Shown here one piece after another: positions 1 to 9,399 of a DNA stretch of 64,000 bases. Each line of letters opens with the position of its first letter. The first letter of the stretch is position 1. Origin of the DNA: Coenobita brevimanus (lineage: Eukaryota > Arthropoda > Malacostraca > Decapoda > Coenobitidae); assembly GCA_032717465.1 (NCBI GenBank), contig CM064732.1, forward strand, positions 32,025,138-32,089,137. The letters run 5' to 3'. The notes under the pieces were generated by a model. That model was not told where the DNA came from. It saw only the letters and a list, made by a program, of their open reading frames with translations, and did not search any database. Both the position numbers and the translations under genes were made by a program.

Positions 1-91
1 TGGAAGGAAAGAAGGATGGAGGAGAGGAAAGGGCAGACACTCGACAGCAGCACTACATCGAGTGAGTGGATGGTGAGTACCCCCACCTACC

Positions 92-96
<5 letters not shown>
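1..96 (-). mobile_element. RTE-A LINE 5' leader fragment
   Basis: The reverse complement matches the leader that opens RTE-A copies (GGTGGGGG, then CATCCACTTACT). The partner copy is at 58022-58118. It abuts the (AT)n tail of the RTE-A 3' half in the next interval, so two RTE-A pieces lie head to tail. The rest of the leader lies outside the window. Confidence 0.6.

Positions 97-150
<54 letters not shown>
97..150. repeat. (AT)n microsatellite
   Basis: A pure AT dinucleotide run sits at the 3' end (minus strand) of the RTE-A fragment. It may be the element's 3' tail or its expanded target. Confidence 0.95.
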
Positions 151-152
<2 letters not shown>

Positions 153-935
153 CCAGACGCCTCAATCCCGTGTGGGATGGCCACAAACAAATCGCCTCCA
201 AGTCGCCCTGTCCCCCGCCATTTCACTGCCCTACTTCCAACTCACACCCCCCTCTCTCATATACTTCTCCACTCCATCCCCCCTTCTCATCCTCGGCCTC
301 CCCCTCCCTCTTCCCCCCTCCACCTCACTCACATACACTCTCGTCGTCAGTCTTTCACCCTCCATCCTCTCCACATGGCCAAACCACCTCAGTGTGTTCC
401 TCATAACGCTTCCTATCACATTCACACCACAACGCTCCTTTATATCCTGATTCGTCAGCCTGTCTCTCCATGTGACTCCACAGGCTCCTCTTAAATAACT
501 CATTTCCACTGCTCTCACTCTTGACTTGTGTCCTTCCAACAACGTCCAAGCTTCACTTCCATACGTTAGAGTTGGTATTACAATATTGTCATGTAGTAAC
601 TTTTTCACTTTCATGCTCACTTCCCTGTTTCTTATCACTGCTTTCAAAGAACCAGCAACCTTTCTTCCCTGCTGTACCCTTTCAAGCACTTCACCCTCCA
701 AACCTCCATCCTTACTCATCACACTACTCAAGTACTTAAACGTACTCATATTTTCCAATTCCTCACCATCCATCCTCGCTCTACATTCACTGACTTCACC
801 TCTCTCAAAGACCATCACTTTACTCTTCCCTACATTCACTTTTCCGTTTCTTACATACTCTCCCAAACTCATCCACCAAGCCTTGCAGCTCCCCTTCGTC
901 TTCACTCAATAACACAGTATCATCTGCAAAAAACA

Positions 936-938
<3 letters not shown>
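151..938 (-). pseudogene. RTE-A reverse transcriptase 3' half, 5'-truncated
   Basis: On the minus strand this runs from the FADD catalytic motif of reverse transcriptase (about 905-930) to the end of the RTE ORF. Family landmarks follow in order: VNVGKSKVMVFERGEVSE, FKYL, LTYGSEAWTLLEGHKSRVRA and LRWFGHVERM. The 3' end is the family signature GAGGCGTCTGGCA, followed by (AT)n. An open frame of 224 codons covers 231-905. The LTYGSEAW and RWFGH block is typical of RTE-clade LINE C-termini. Everything upstream of FADD, including the endonuclease, is missing, so it cannot work. Its 5' break directly adjoins another (AT)n run. Confidence 0.85.

Positions 939-997
<59 letters not shown>
939..997. repeat. 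(AT)n microsatellite
   Basis: Pure AT run separating the 5' break of the RTE-A 3' half from the CR1-derived segment. The same arrangement occurs at 57081-57168. Confidence 0.95.
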
Positions 998-999
<2 letters not shown>

Positions 1000-1079
1000 T
1001 ACGTGAAGTCAGTCTGATCAGACGTTTTCCTCATATTTCTGATTTAGTTAGCTGTACCCACCTATTGTGAGAATTGTCA

Positions 1080-1245
1080 GTGTGTTTAGTGACCTGTCAT
1101 AGTATTGTGGTAGTGTGTTGTAGTTACCTGTGATAGAGTTGTGCTAGTGACCTGTGATAGTGTTATGCTAGTGACCTGTGATAGTGTTATCCTAGTGATT
1201 TGTGATAGTGTTATGCTATTATGCTGTAGTGACCTGTGATACTTT
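1080..1245 (+). repeat. Short tandem repeat upstream of CR1 ORF1
   Basis: The phrase GTGACCTGTGATAGTGTTAT recurs about every 30 bases, with variants, directly ahead of the CR1 first ORF. The inverted partner is at about 56840-57000. Tandem repeats in a LINE 5' leader can be promoter monomers; here that is only inference. Confidence 0.7.
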
Positions 1246-1248
1246 TCT

Positions 1249-2134
1249 GTGATTTTGTGCATGATTGCTTCTTCTGCAGAGAGTTGTGTCCCCGCTGCAA
1301 GTTTTGAGAAGGACTACCTTGAGTTAAAGGAAGAACTTATCAAATTCAAGTGGGAGGTACAGGTTCTCAGGCAGAAGTCACAAATGAGGGAAGTGTTGGA
1401 GATGTTGGAGGAGAGAGAAGAAAATGGCTGAAGGTTGGACACTTGATCACAAGGGTGCAACAAAGTTCACCCTTTAGAAGCAAATGGAGATAAAAACCAC
1501 AAATGCATTCGACACATTACGGGACGAATGTGAAGGGAAGGCAGAGAGGGAAGTAGAGGAGAAGGACGGTGAGAGAACTTCCCGTACAGGTAAGTATACC
1601 GAGATCAAGAAAGGTAAGAAAAATGTTCTCATTATTGGAGACTCCCAGGTAAGATATCTGGAAAGAGCAGTGTATACTCCACTCACTAAACATGTGTGTC
1701 TTCCGGGGGCCAGAGTGGGTAATGTGATAGAAAAATTTTCAAATATCGTGAAAGCTAGTGGAGACAAACCCACTGTGTGCCTCAGTGTAGGAGGCAATGA
1801 TCCTGGTAGGCGTAAGTGTGAGGTACTGTGGCAGCAGTACAAGGTTATGTTGGAGAAGGTTAGGGAAAGAGGAGGAACCCCTGTTGTTCTCGGTGTTTTA
1901 CCTAGGAGGGGAGTTGAGAGGAAATGATTGAGCAGGGCGATAGGTGTTAATTGCCGCCTTGAATGGTATTGCGAAGATAATACAATACCTTTCATAGGCA
2001 TCTGGGACCGGTTTTATGGACGGAGTTCCATGTATAGTTGGGATGGGACTCACCTTAGTAGGCCGGGAGTTACTGTTTTACTTGTAGCTGGAATGATGGA
2101 TAGGGAGTTAGAGATTTTTTTTTTTCCAGGTTGA
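1249..2134 (+). pseudogene. CR1-type LINE ORF1 remnant with esterase (SGNH) domain
   Basis: Three open pieces (1249-1431, 1484-1927, 1928-2134) read as one decayed ORF1. The first is a charged, coiled-coil-like stretch (FEKDYLELKEELIKFKWEVQ). The second has the SGNH/GDSL esterase signature: IIGDSQVRYLE with the nucleophile-block GDS, then LPGARVGNV, then VCLSVGGNDPG with the GGND block. The third ends in WDGTHLSRPGV, which supplies the catalytic D-x-x-H. Esterase domains in ORF1 are a known property of CR1/L2-type LINEs. A TGA at about 1926 and frame breaks disable it. The TGA is shared with the copy at 55951-56830, so it predates the duplication. Confidence 0.8.
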
Positions 2135-2430
2135 GAATTAGATGTACAGGAAGTTACAGCAACGACATTCAGAAATCATTTCATCAGGTTTGGATAGATG
2201 CATCAAGACTTGCAAAAGTAAGAACAACAGTTTAACCATTAGTGTAGATACATCCATTCAGGCACCTCAAAATGAGCAGACGACGATAGACGACAACAAG
2301 TAACGATAGAGGGGCGATAAGTGATAGTAATTTTTTTTAAATAATAGTAAAGTAAAGAGTTTCCTAGTTATTAACAAAAAAAAAAGTAAGTCCCTAGGTA
2401 TAGGTATAACTACTTGTAATAATCTGAAAG

Positions 2431-2747
2431 TGTACTACACAAACAGTAGGAGTTTACGAAATAAAATGGATGAACTGAGGGTTTTAATTTGTACAGAGAA
2501 AATAGACATTGCCATTATTAGTGAAACTTGGATGAATACAGAGACTTGAGATGTTTTAGCAGAATATCAGATAAAAGACTATAATATTTATGTGTCAAAC
2601 CATCTGGGAAGAAAGGGGGACAGGGTAGCTATTTCTGTAAAGGATTTATTAAACTGTTACAATAAAGACAGCAATAAAGTAAATAGGGACACAGAAAGTG
2701 TCTGGGTTGAAATAAGTAACAACAGGGAGACATTAGTCTCAGTATGA
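2431..2747 (+). pseudogene. CR1-type LINE ORF2 N-terminal endonuclease fragment
   Basis: The frame reads YYTNSRSLRNKMDEL, IDIAIISETWMN and YVSNHLGRKGDRVAISV. This is the start of the apurinic-type endonuclease of CR1 ORF2, where N-S-L-x-N-K opens the domain and ETW is an active-site block. A TGA interrupts the frame after ETWMNTET in this arm only; the right-arm copy keeps CGA there. It breaks off after about 105 codons. No CR1 reverse transcriptase follows; a decayed GTAGG tract does. Confidence 0.8.
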
Positions 2748-2874
2748 ATCTTGACCCTATAATATGTGAATCTTGAGACTGATTTTTGTTATCGTGTAAT
2801 CGAAGACAGAAGAAGTTAAAGATGGATACTGGGTCTTGATTGTAGTTTATTATCTTCAAAGGGAAAGTTTAACA

Positions 2875-4150
2875 CAAATAAGATGTGGGTAGAAAGGTAG
2901 GAAGGTAGACAGGTAGGTAGAGAAGTAGGCAGGAAGGTCGGTAGATAGGAAAAGGGGAGGTCAGTCTGGGTAGGGAGATGGGTATAAGGAGCAGGAAAAG
3001 AAGCCCTACACCTTAAGATATGTGACTTGGAGGTAGGTAAGTAAGGAGGTACAGTACGTACGTGGGTAGGCAGATCGGTATGTATGTGCGTATGTATTTA
3101 TGTAGATAGCTAGGAATGATCGTTAAGAAGAGAAGTCCTGTAGCTTAATGTATAAGAGAGGTAAAATGAGCAGGTAAGCAGTTTTGTGCGTAGCTAGGAA
3201 GACAGGTAGGTAAACGTGAAGTTGGTAAGATGGTACGGTTGGTGGGGTACGTAAACAGGAAGGGTAAAAAGTAGAAACCCTGTGGTATAAGGTACATGAG
3301 AGGTAGTTACGTTGGTTGGTAGACATATACAGTAGGTAAGTCGGTAGGAAGAGTGGGAAGACAAGCAGTGTAAGAAGAGAAAACCGACAGTTTAAGGTAT
3401 ATATACATAGTTTGATAGGTACTGTAGGTAAGAAGGTACAGTGCGTAATTATGTAGGCGGGTATGATAAGTAAGAAGAGAAGAAATGTAGTTTACCGTAT
3501 GCAGGCTCAATGTGAGGTACCAAGTAAAGTAGTTAGGTCGGTAAGTGGGTAGGGAAACAGGTAGGTAATAATGAAATTAAGTATTTGTTAGGAAGGCAAA
3601 GAAATAAAGCAAGTAACTTGGTCGGTAACTAAGAAGCCAGCACGGTGGGTACGAATACAGAACGACAGGTAGTTGGGTAAGAAGATAGGCGGGCAGAACA
3701 AGTGGATGGTAAAATCAAAGGCAGGTAGGTTGAGATGGGAAAAGAGAGGCGGCAAGGTGGGCATATGTAGGAAGGAAAGTAGACAGAAAGACAGTGAGAG
3801 AAGCAGGTAAGTATAGCAGGTAGGAAAGCATGGAGGTAAGCAGGCAGGTGGACAAGGAATTAAGGGGTAAGGAATTTAGGAAAGTAGGTAGGCAGTTGGG
3901 AAGATTCGTATGTAGGAGGTTAAGTGGGAGATAGTCAGGTAGGTGGGTAAATGAGAAAGAAGATGAACATGGAGGAAGGTAATCGTGGAAACACGAAGGC
4001 AAGAGACAAAAAAGTGATAGGTTAAAATAGAGGACTGTAGGTGTAAGGCAAGTATGTAGGCAAGCACACACTTCGGCAAAAGTAGGAAAGAAGAGAGAGA
4101 GTTAGGGAAGTAGGAAGGTAGGAGGGGAAGTAGGCAGGTTGAAAAAAATG
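2875..4150 (+). repeat. Decayed GTAGG/TAGG satellite tract
   Basis: About 1.3 kb is dominated by GTAGGTAGG-like words with many substitutions (GTAGGAAGG, GTAGGCAGG). The purine strand is plus. Long frames here are translations of the repeat and not genes. The tract reappears inverted at 53927-55210, and its continuation lies beyond the RTE-A insertion at 7396-7545. Confidence 0.85.
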
Positions 4151-4157
4151 TAGGACG

Positions 4158-7100
4158 TGTGGCAGGTGGGGGGCGCCCGTCATCCACCCACTTAGTGTAG
4201 TGGTACTCTGTTTTTTAGGGTAGCTCTACAATGAGTGGCAAACTAAATGATATCCTGTAAACCAGGAAAGCATTTACTATGGTGGTTGCTAACCTTATGA
4301 CCTACCAACACGTGTCTCTTACGTGATAACAAGTGGGTTGGCGAAGGGTAAGTACCCCTCCCTGGAAAACAACTAACTAAAAATATGAACAAGAAGCCTC
4401 GGACCAGGACTGACCAAAAAGTGATAACTAAGGACCGAGCAAAGGACATCGTACGGATAGCTACATGGAATTTAAGGGGTGCATATGATGAGATGAAAGA
4501 AAGAGAGATTGGCCAGGTACTTGAGGGAGCTAAAGTGGATGTATGTGGATTAACTGAAACTAAATGGTGAGGTGAGAGTGTGAGAGACTGAGAGTATGGA
4601 TGGGGTATATGCGTGAGTGGATGAGAATGAGAGAGCAAAAGAAGGAGTGTTTCTTGTTGTGAGTAACAGATGGAAGGAGAGTATAAGAGTGTATGGATCG
4701 GGTGGCTCAAGGATTGTGTGGGTAAGATTGAAGGTTGGACTACAAATGGGGGCGATTGTATGAGTGTATGCGCCAACACAAGATCGTGCAAGCAGAGTGA
4801 GAGAACAGTTCTGGACAAATGTGGAAGCATGCAAGGAAAAGTTTACAAGGAATAAGAGAGTGAATCTGATTGGAGATATGAATGTAAAAGTAGGGAATGG
4901 GAAGGTGGATGGAGGAGTTGGAGAGTGGGGTATGCCTGCAAAGATAGATGAGAATGGCTGTGCCTTAGTGGACATTTGTGCCAGGAGGGTGTTGGTGATA
5001 GCCAAAACTCTCTTCAGGCACAAAATAATCCATAGGTATACGGGGTGAGTGATGGGAAGGGTGGGTGGTGAACTGAATGAATGGAAGGCAATGATTGGTT
5101 ATGGGTGGATAACAGGATGAGAATGAGAAGGTGTGTAATGGATGTTGCAAGTATACAGAAGTTGGGGGAGTGGACTTTCTGACCACCACTTGGTGGTGGT
5201 CAGAATAAAGGTCCAAATGAAAAGGAGAAATAGAAGGGAAGGACAGGAGGAAGTAGTTCATTCAAGGAGAGTGGAAAGGTTACAAGAGATGGAAAAAGGG
5301 CAGAATATAATAGGTAAGTGGAGAAGAGATTGGGTAAATATGAATTGAAGCAGATGGGGAACGTGGAATGTGTGTGCAAGATATTCACAGAAGAAATCTG
5401 TGCAGCATGTGATTTGGTGTGTGGGTTGAAGAGAAGACGAAAGGGGATGCAGGGAACAGCATGGTGGAATGAAAAGGTGAGAGAGGCTGTAGTACAAAAG
5501 AAGAAAACAAATAGTGAGTGGATGAGAAACAGGGGAATGGACGAAGTTGACAAGTTGACAGACAGAAGAGTTATATGTAGAGAGGAGGAGACATGTGAAA
5601 AGATTAGTAAGAGAGAGTCAGAAGAGAATGGATGAGTAATTTGGAAGGAATTTGAGTATGAAATGGAGGGAATGTAAGAAAATATTCTGGAAAGAGGTAA
5701 AGAGAGTTGGACAGGATGGTAGATTTCTGGTGGAGAAGGTAGAAAAAGTAAGCAGATGGAGAGAACATTTTAAGGAATAGTTGAACATTGGGAATGAAAG
5801 TAATGCGAGTGAAAGTGGCTGGGGAATGGCTGGGAGATGGAGGAATGTGAGAAGAGAGGAGGAAATCATTAGAATGGAAGTTGTGGAATCAATGAAGAAA
5901 GTTAAAATGGGGAAAACCCCAGGAATTGATGGGGTGTGTGGTGAAATGCTGAAACATGGGCAGAGATAGTAGTAGAATGGATATGGAAGATGTGCAGATT
6001 GGCCTGGGGTTAAGGTAGAGTCCCAGAGGATTGGAAACCAGGTATAATTCTTCCTCTATACAGGGGAAAAAGGGAAAAAGAAGTATGTGGTAATCACAGG
6101 GGCATTTGTCTTCCTAGGATAATAGGAAAAGTGTATTGTAGGATGCTTATTGACAGAGTTAGGGAAAGAACAGAGGAATTAGCTGGAGATGAACAGGGGG
6201 TTTTTAAGAAGGGAAGAGGTTGTGTAGATCAGATATTCATTCTTAGATCTTTAGTGGAAAAGATTCCAGAGAAGGGAAAGCAGTTGAATGAAGCCTTCAT
6301 GGATTTGGAGAAAGCATACGACAGGGTGGATAGGCAAGAATTGTGAAAAGTATTAAGGATATATGGAGTAAATAGGAAGATGTTGAATGCCGTGAAGAGT
6401 ATGTATGAGGGTGCTAAGGCTGCAGTGTGTGTGGATAGTGAGCTGAGTGAATTTTCGATCTGAAGGTTGGGACTGGGACAGAGATGTGTCATGTCTCCAT
6501 AGTTGTTACATCTGTATATGGATGGGGTTATATAGGAGATACATTGTTGGGCAGTGGATGTTGGAGTGTCCATAGTGAAAGAGGGTAGTGTCTGGAAACT
6601 CCCTGTACTGTTGTTTGCAGATGATACTGTGTTATTAAGTGAAGACGAAGGGGAGCTGCAAGGCTTGGTGCATGAGTCTGGGAGAGTGTGCAAGAAACGG
6701 AATCTAAAGGTGAATGTTGGGAAGAGTATAGTTATGGTCTTCGAGAGAAGTGAAGTCAGTGAATGTACAGTGAGGCTGGATGAGGAGGAAATGGAAAATG
6801 TCAGTGCGTTTAAGTACTTGGGTAGTGTGATGAGTAAGGATGGAAGTTTAGAAGGTGAAATGCTTGAAAGTGTACAACAAGGAAGAAAGGTTGCTGGTTC
6901 CTTGAAATCAGTGATAAGAAACAGGAAAGTGGGCATGGAAGTAAAAATGTTACTTCATGACAGTACTGTGATACCAAGTCTAACGTATGGAAGTGAAGCT
7001 TGGACCTTGTTGGAGGGACAGAAGTCAAGAGCGAGAGGAGTGGAAATAAGTATTTGAAAGGAGCATGTGGAGTCACATGGAGAGACAGACTGAAAAATGA

Positions 7101-7395
7101 GGAAGTGAAGGAGCGTTGTGGTGTGGATGTGATAGGAAGCGTTAGAAACACACTGAGGTGGTTTGGCCATGTGAAGAGGATGGAGAGTGAGAGACTGACG
7201 AGGAGAGTGTATGTGCGTGAGGATGAGGGGGGGAGAGGGAGGGGGAGGCCAAGGATGAGATGGAGGGATGGAGTGGAGAGGTGTATGTGAGAGGGGGATG
7301 TGAGCGGGGAGCAGGCAGTGAAATGGCGGGGGACAAGAAGACATGGAGGCGATTTTTTTGTGGCCACCCATTACGGGATCAAGGCGTCTGGCAAT
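4158..7395 (+). mobile_element. RTE-A LINE, full-length but dead copy
   Basis: The element is about 3.24 kb, a usual RTE length. It starts at the leader GGTGGGGGGCGCCCGTCATC, has one ORF region (about 4385-7310), and ends with GGCGTCTGGCAATA plus a short (GATA)n tail. Both flanks are GTAGG satellite, so it evidently inserted into that tract. Many stops and frameshifts make it inactive. Its first 2.5 kb are part of the inverted duplication; the last 0.75 kb are not. Confidence 0.85.
4385..7310 (+). pseudogene. RTE-A endonuclease-reverse transcriptase, disrupted
   Basis: A single RTE polyprotein can be followed through several frames. Endonuclease: RIATWNLRGA near 4456, GLTETKW near 4550, CVYAPTQ near 4760, GDMNVKVGN near 4880 and SDHHLVVV near 5180. 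Reverse transcriptase: GIDGVCGEMLKHG near 5920, DEQGVFKKGRGCVDQIF near 6190, FMDLEKAYDRVDR at 6296 and FADD at 6614-6625. C-terminus: LTYGSEAWTLLEG near 6980 and LRWFGHVKRM near 7155. Stops include TGA after TETKW and a TGA replacing the Trp codon near 6343. The copy at 43650 keeps the Trp there. The enzyme would nick DNA and copy the LINE RNA by target-primed reverse transcription. Confidence 0.85.
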
Positions 7396-7545
7396 AGATA
7401 GATAGATAGGTAGTGGTAGATAGGTAGGCAAGTACGTAAGAAGAGGATAGGAAAGAGGCAGGAAGGTAGAAAGTGTGGCAGGCAAGGAGGTAGGAGGGGT
7501 CATCCAAGAAGGTAGGCAGAGTGGTAGGCTCATTCGTTCGCCACA
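7396..7545 (+). repeat. GTAGG satellite, continuation beyond RTE-A
   Basis: Words such as GGTAGATAGGTAGGCAAG resume directly after the RTE-A tail. They match the tract at 2875-4150 in character and support insertion of RTE-A within it. Confidence 0.65.
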
Positions 7546-7860
7546 AGAGCAGACTAGCAAGGCATATTTAGAGTCGGTCATTTGTTAGAGACGGAGAGAA
7601 TAATAGCAGCTTAAATATGGCTCAAGTCTTCCCCCCCTTCTCTCTCTCTCTCTCCGCGTATTTTCACACACTCCAGTCCAACCACTGTTATTCACTCTTG
7701 TCTTCCTTTCTTTGGTCACTACTTCCTTGCGCGTTCCTGTCCTCTCCATTTTTCGTCCAGCTCTCTCCTTTCCCATCACCTTTTCCCTTTCCTTGTAATG
7801 CAGGGAAGGAAGGAGGCAGAGGAAAGATAAGCGACTCTGAGTAAGTCAAAGTGATGGGTA

Positions 7861-7877
7861 GTGTCTGTCTGTCTGTC

Positions 7878-7937
<60 letters not shown>
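7861..7937. repeat. (CTGT)n-(GT)n-(GA)n compound microsatellite
   Basis: Adjacent CTGT, GT and GA runs. The long serine, histidine and threonine ORFs here are translations of it. Confidence 0.95.
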
Positions 7938-8389
7938 TACTTGTGTGGCAAAATATACATTCATATTGCGACATATGTAAAATACTGAAGCGCCTCAATA
8001 TTTTTAAGGTATTTTTATTACACGAAACAAAAATGGTTGAGAGCCAAAAAAGCAGAAGGAAGTACACTGGAATATTTTATGCTATTGTTATTAAAATTAC
8101 AGCTCTCAGATAGCACAACAAAAATTGTAACTGCGCTGTGTTTTTCGATACTGTTATTTGGCAACAAGAAATCATTGGTTAGGCAGATTTTCCTTTTCTG
8201 GTCACAGTTTTTAGGAAAGCAGTTTAGTAGTGAATGTAGTTGATGAACGCCACATATATAGCCCCTATAGATCGAGATAGCTGCCATAACCTGGATAATA
8301 TGATCAGGATGTAGATAAAATTTAACAGATGCCATTATATTCAAGTAGCTGAAAAAAACTGAAAACACAGCATTCAGTCACCAGTAAAA
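7938..8389. other. AT-rich unique sequence, no gene seen
   Basis: Frames up to 116 codons occur but have no recognisable motif or codon bias. I see no promoter, repeat unit or RNA gene. Confidence 0.5.
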
Positions 8390-8735
8390 CATAACCATAT
8401 GTTTCAATGAACATTAGAACCATGACATACAACGAACACTGAAACCACAGATTGGACAATATTCGTTAAAGCCAAAAAGTACGTCCAACATTGCAGCAAA
8501 AACACACATTAAAATAGCAATATACACCGAACATTTAAATATCACAACACTGACACTAAATCCACCACATGTAACCAATATTACCGCCACAGTTTAACAT
8601 CAGCTTTAAAATCGCAACATACAATCAACCTCAAAACATCATACAGACAACGTGCAAACCACACAGTGCGACCAACACTAAAAACATAATATAAAACCAA
8701 TATTAAATCACATCACAGAACAAACATTAATCTTT
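8390..8735. repeat. Decayed minisatellite (about 25-30 bp unit)
   Basis: Diverged copies of a unit resembling ACCAACATTAAAACCACAAC recur across the interval (for example near 8410, 8440, 8490, 8530, 8630, 8670 and 8700). The strand is strongly C/A-biased. Confidence 0.6.
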
Positions 8736-9126
8736 TCCAATTGCCAGCCATTTTAGTACATTAGGAAAGTGACCTATCAGCCAGGGCATTAACAAAATCT
8801 GTATCGAACCCATTGAGAAAAAAAAAAAATCTCAGACACATTAACTAGTCTGGAGATCGCAAAAATACGATGAAAATGGCGTCATCGTTCTAAAGGAGTT
8901 ACAACCAATATTTGAAAAAACTATCAAAACCACCTCGCGCAAAATTAATAAAGCAAATAAAACTAACAGCCACCAGTTGATTCCATGGGGGAGAAACGAG
9001 CGTCAACTGCGTTTATGTTAGCGTTTGTTGCCCTGATTTTACCCACCTTCCCTGTTCCACTTTTTCAATAACTGAGGCAGTGGGTTTTACCGGGGGGTCG
9101 TAACCTGAACTTCTGTGGGCCTTGAA

Positions 9127-9127
<1 letters not shown>

Positions 9128-9161
<34 letters not shown>

Positions 9162-9195
9162 TTATGGTATGGTTCAGAGAGCAAGAAAGGAAAGG

Positions 9196-9287
<92 letters not shown>
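9128..9287. repeat. (GA)n and (GT)n(GA)n microsatellites
   Basis: GA run at 9128-9162, then GT at about 9199-9228 passing directly into a long GA run ending at 9287. Confidence 0.95.
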
Positions 9288-9290
<3 letters not shown>

Positions 9291-9399
9291 GTTTCAAATG
9301 CATAAGAAAGAGAAAAGTGTGGTCGATTTTATGAAGAGGAAAGTGGGAGTGAGACTTTGAAGGGAAAACTGTGGTGAGAAAATCGATAATGGAAACCGG

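Larger units (their letters stand above)
1..6640. repeat. Left arm of 6.6-kb inverted duplication
   Basis: Reading this segment against the reverse complement of 51453-58118 gives collinear, near-identical sequence from the first base of the window to about 6640. Similarity looks above 90-95% by eye in the stretches compared. Order inside the arm: RTE-A leader and 3' half (minus), (AT)n, CR1 remnant (plus), decayed GTAGG satellite, RTE-A 5' half (plus). The window begins inside the arm, so its outer end is unknown. The inner end falls inside the reverse transcriptase of the RTE-A copy, at the FADD codons. Several disabling stops are shared by both arms, so they predate the duplication. Others are specific to one arm. 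Confidence 0.9.

Noticed and set aside
66..494. Open frames containing long IYIY runs
   Set aside because: They are translations of (AT)n joined to reversed RTE-A sequence; no gene.
2629..4187. Minus-strand frames with Cys, Leu, Pro and Thr repeats
   Set aside because: Reverse translation of the GTAGG satellite.
8460..8735. Evenly spaced similar units resembling a CRISPR-type array
   Set aside because: The repeats are strongly diverged and the spacers are not distinct; a decayed minisatellite in a eukaryotic genome explains them.
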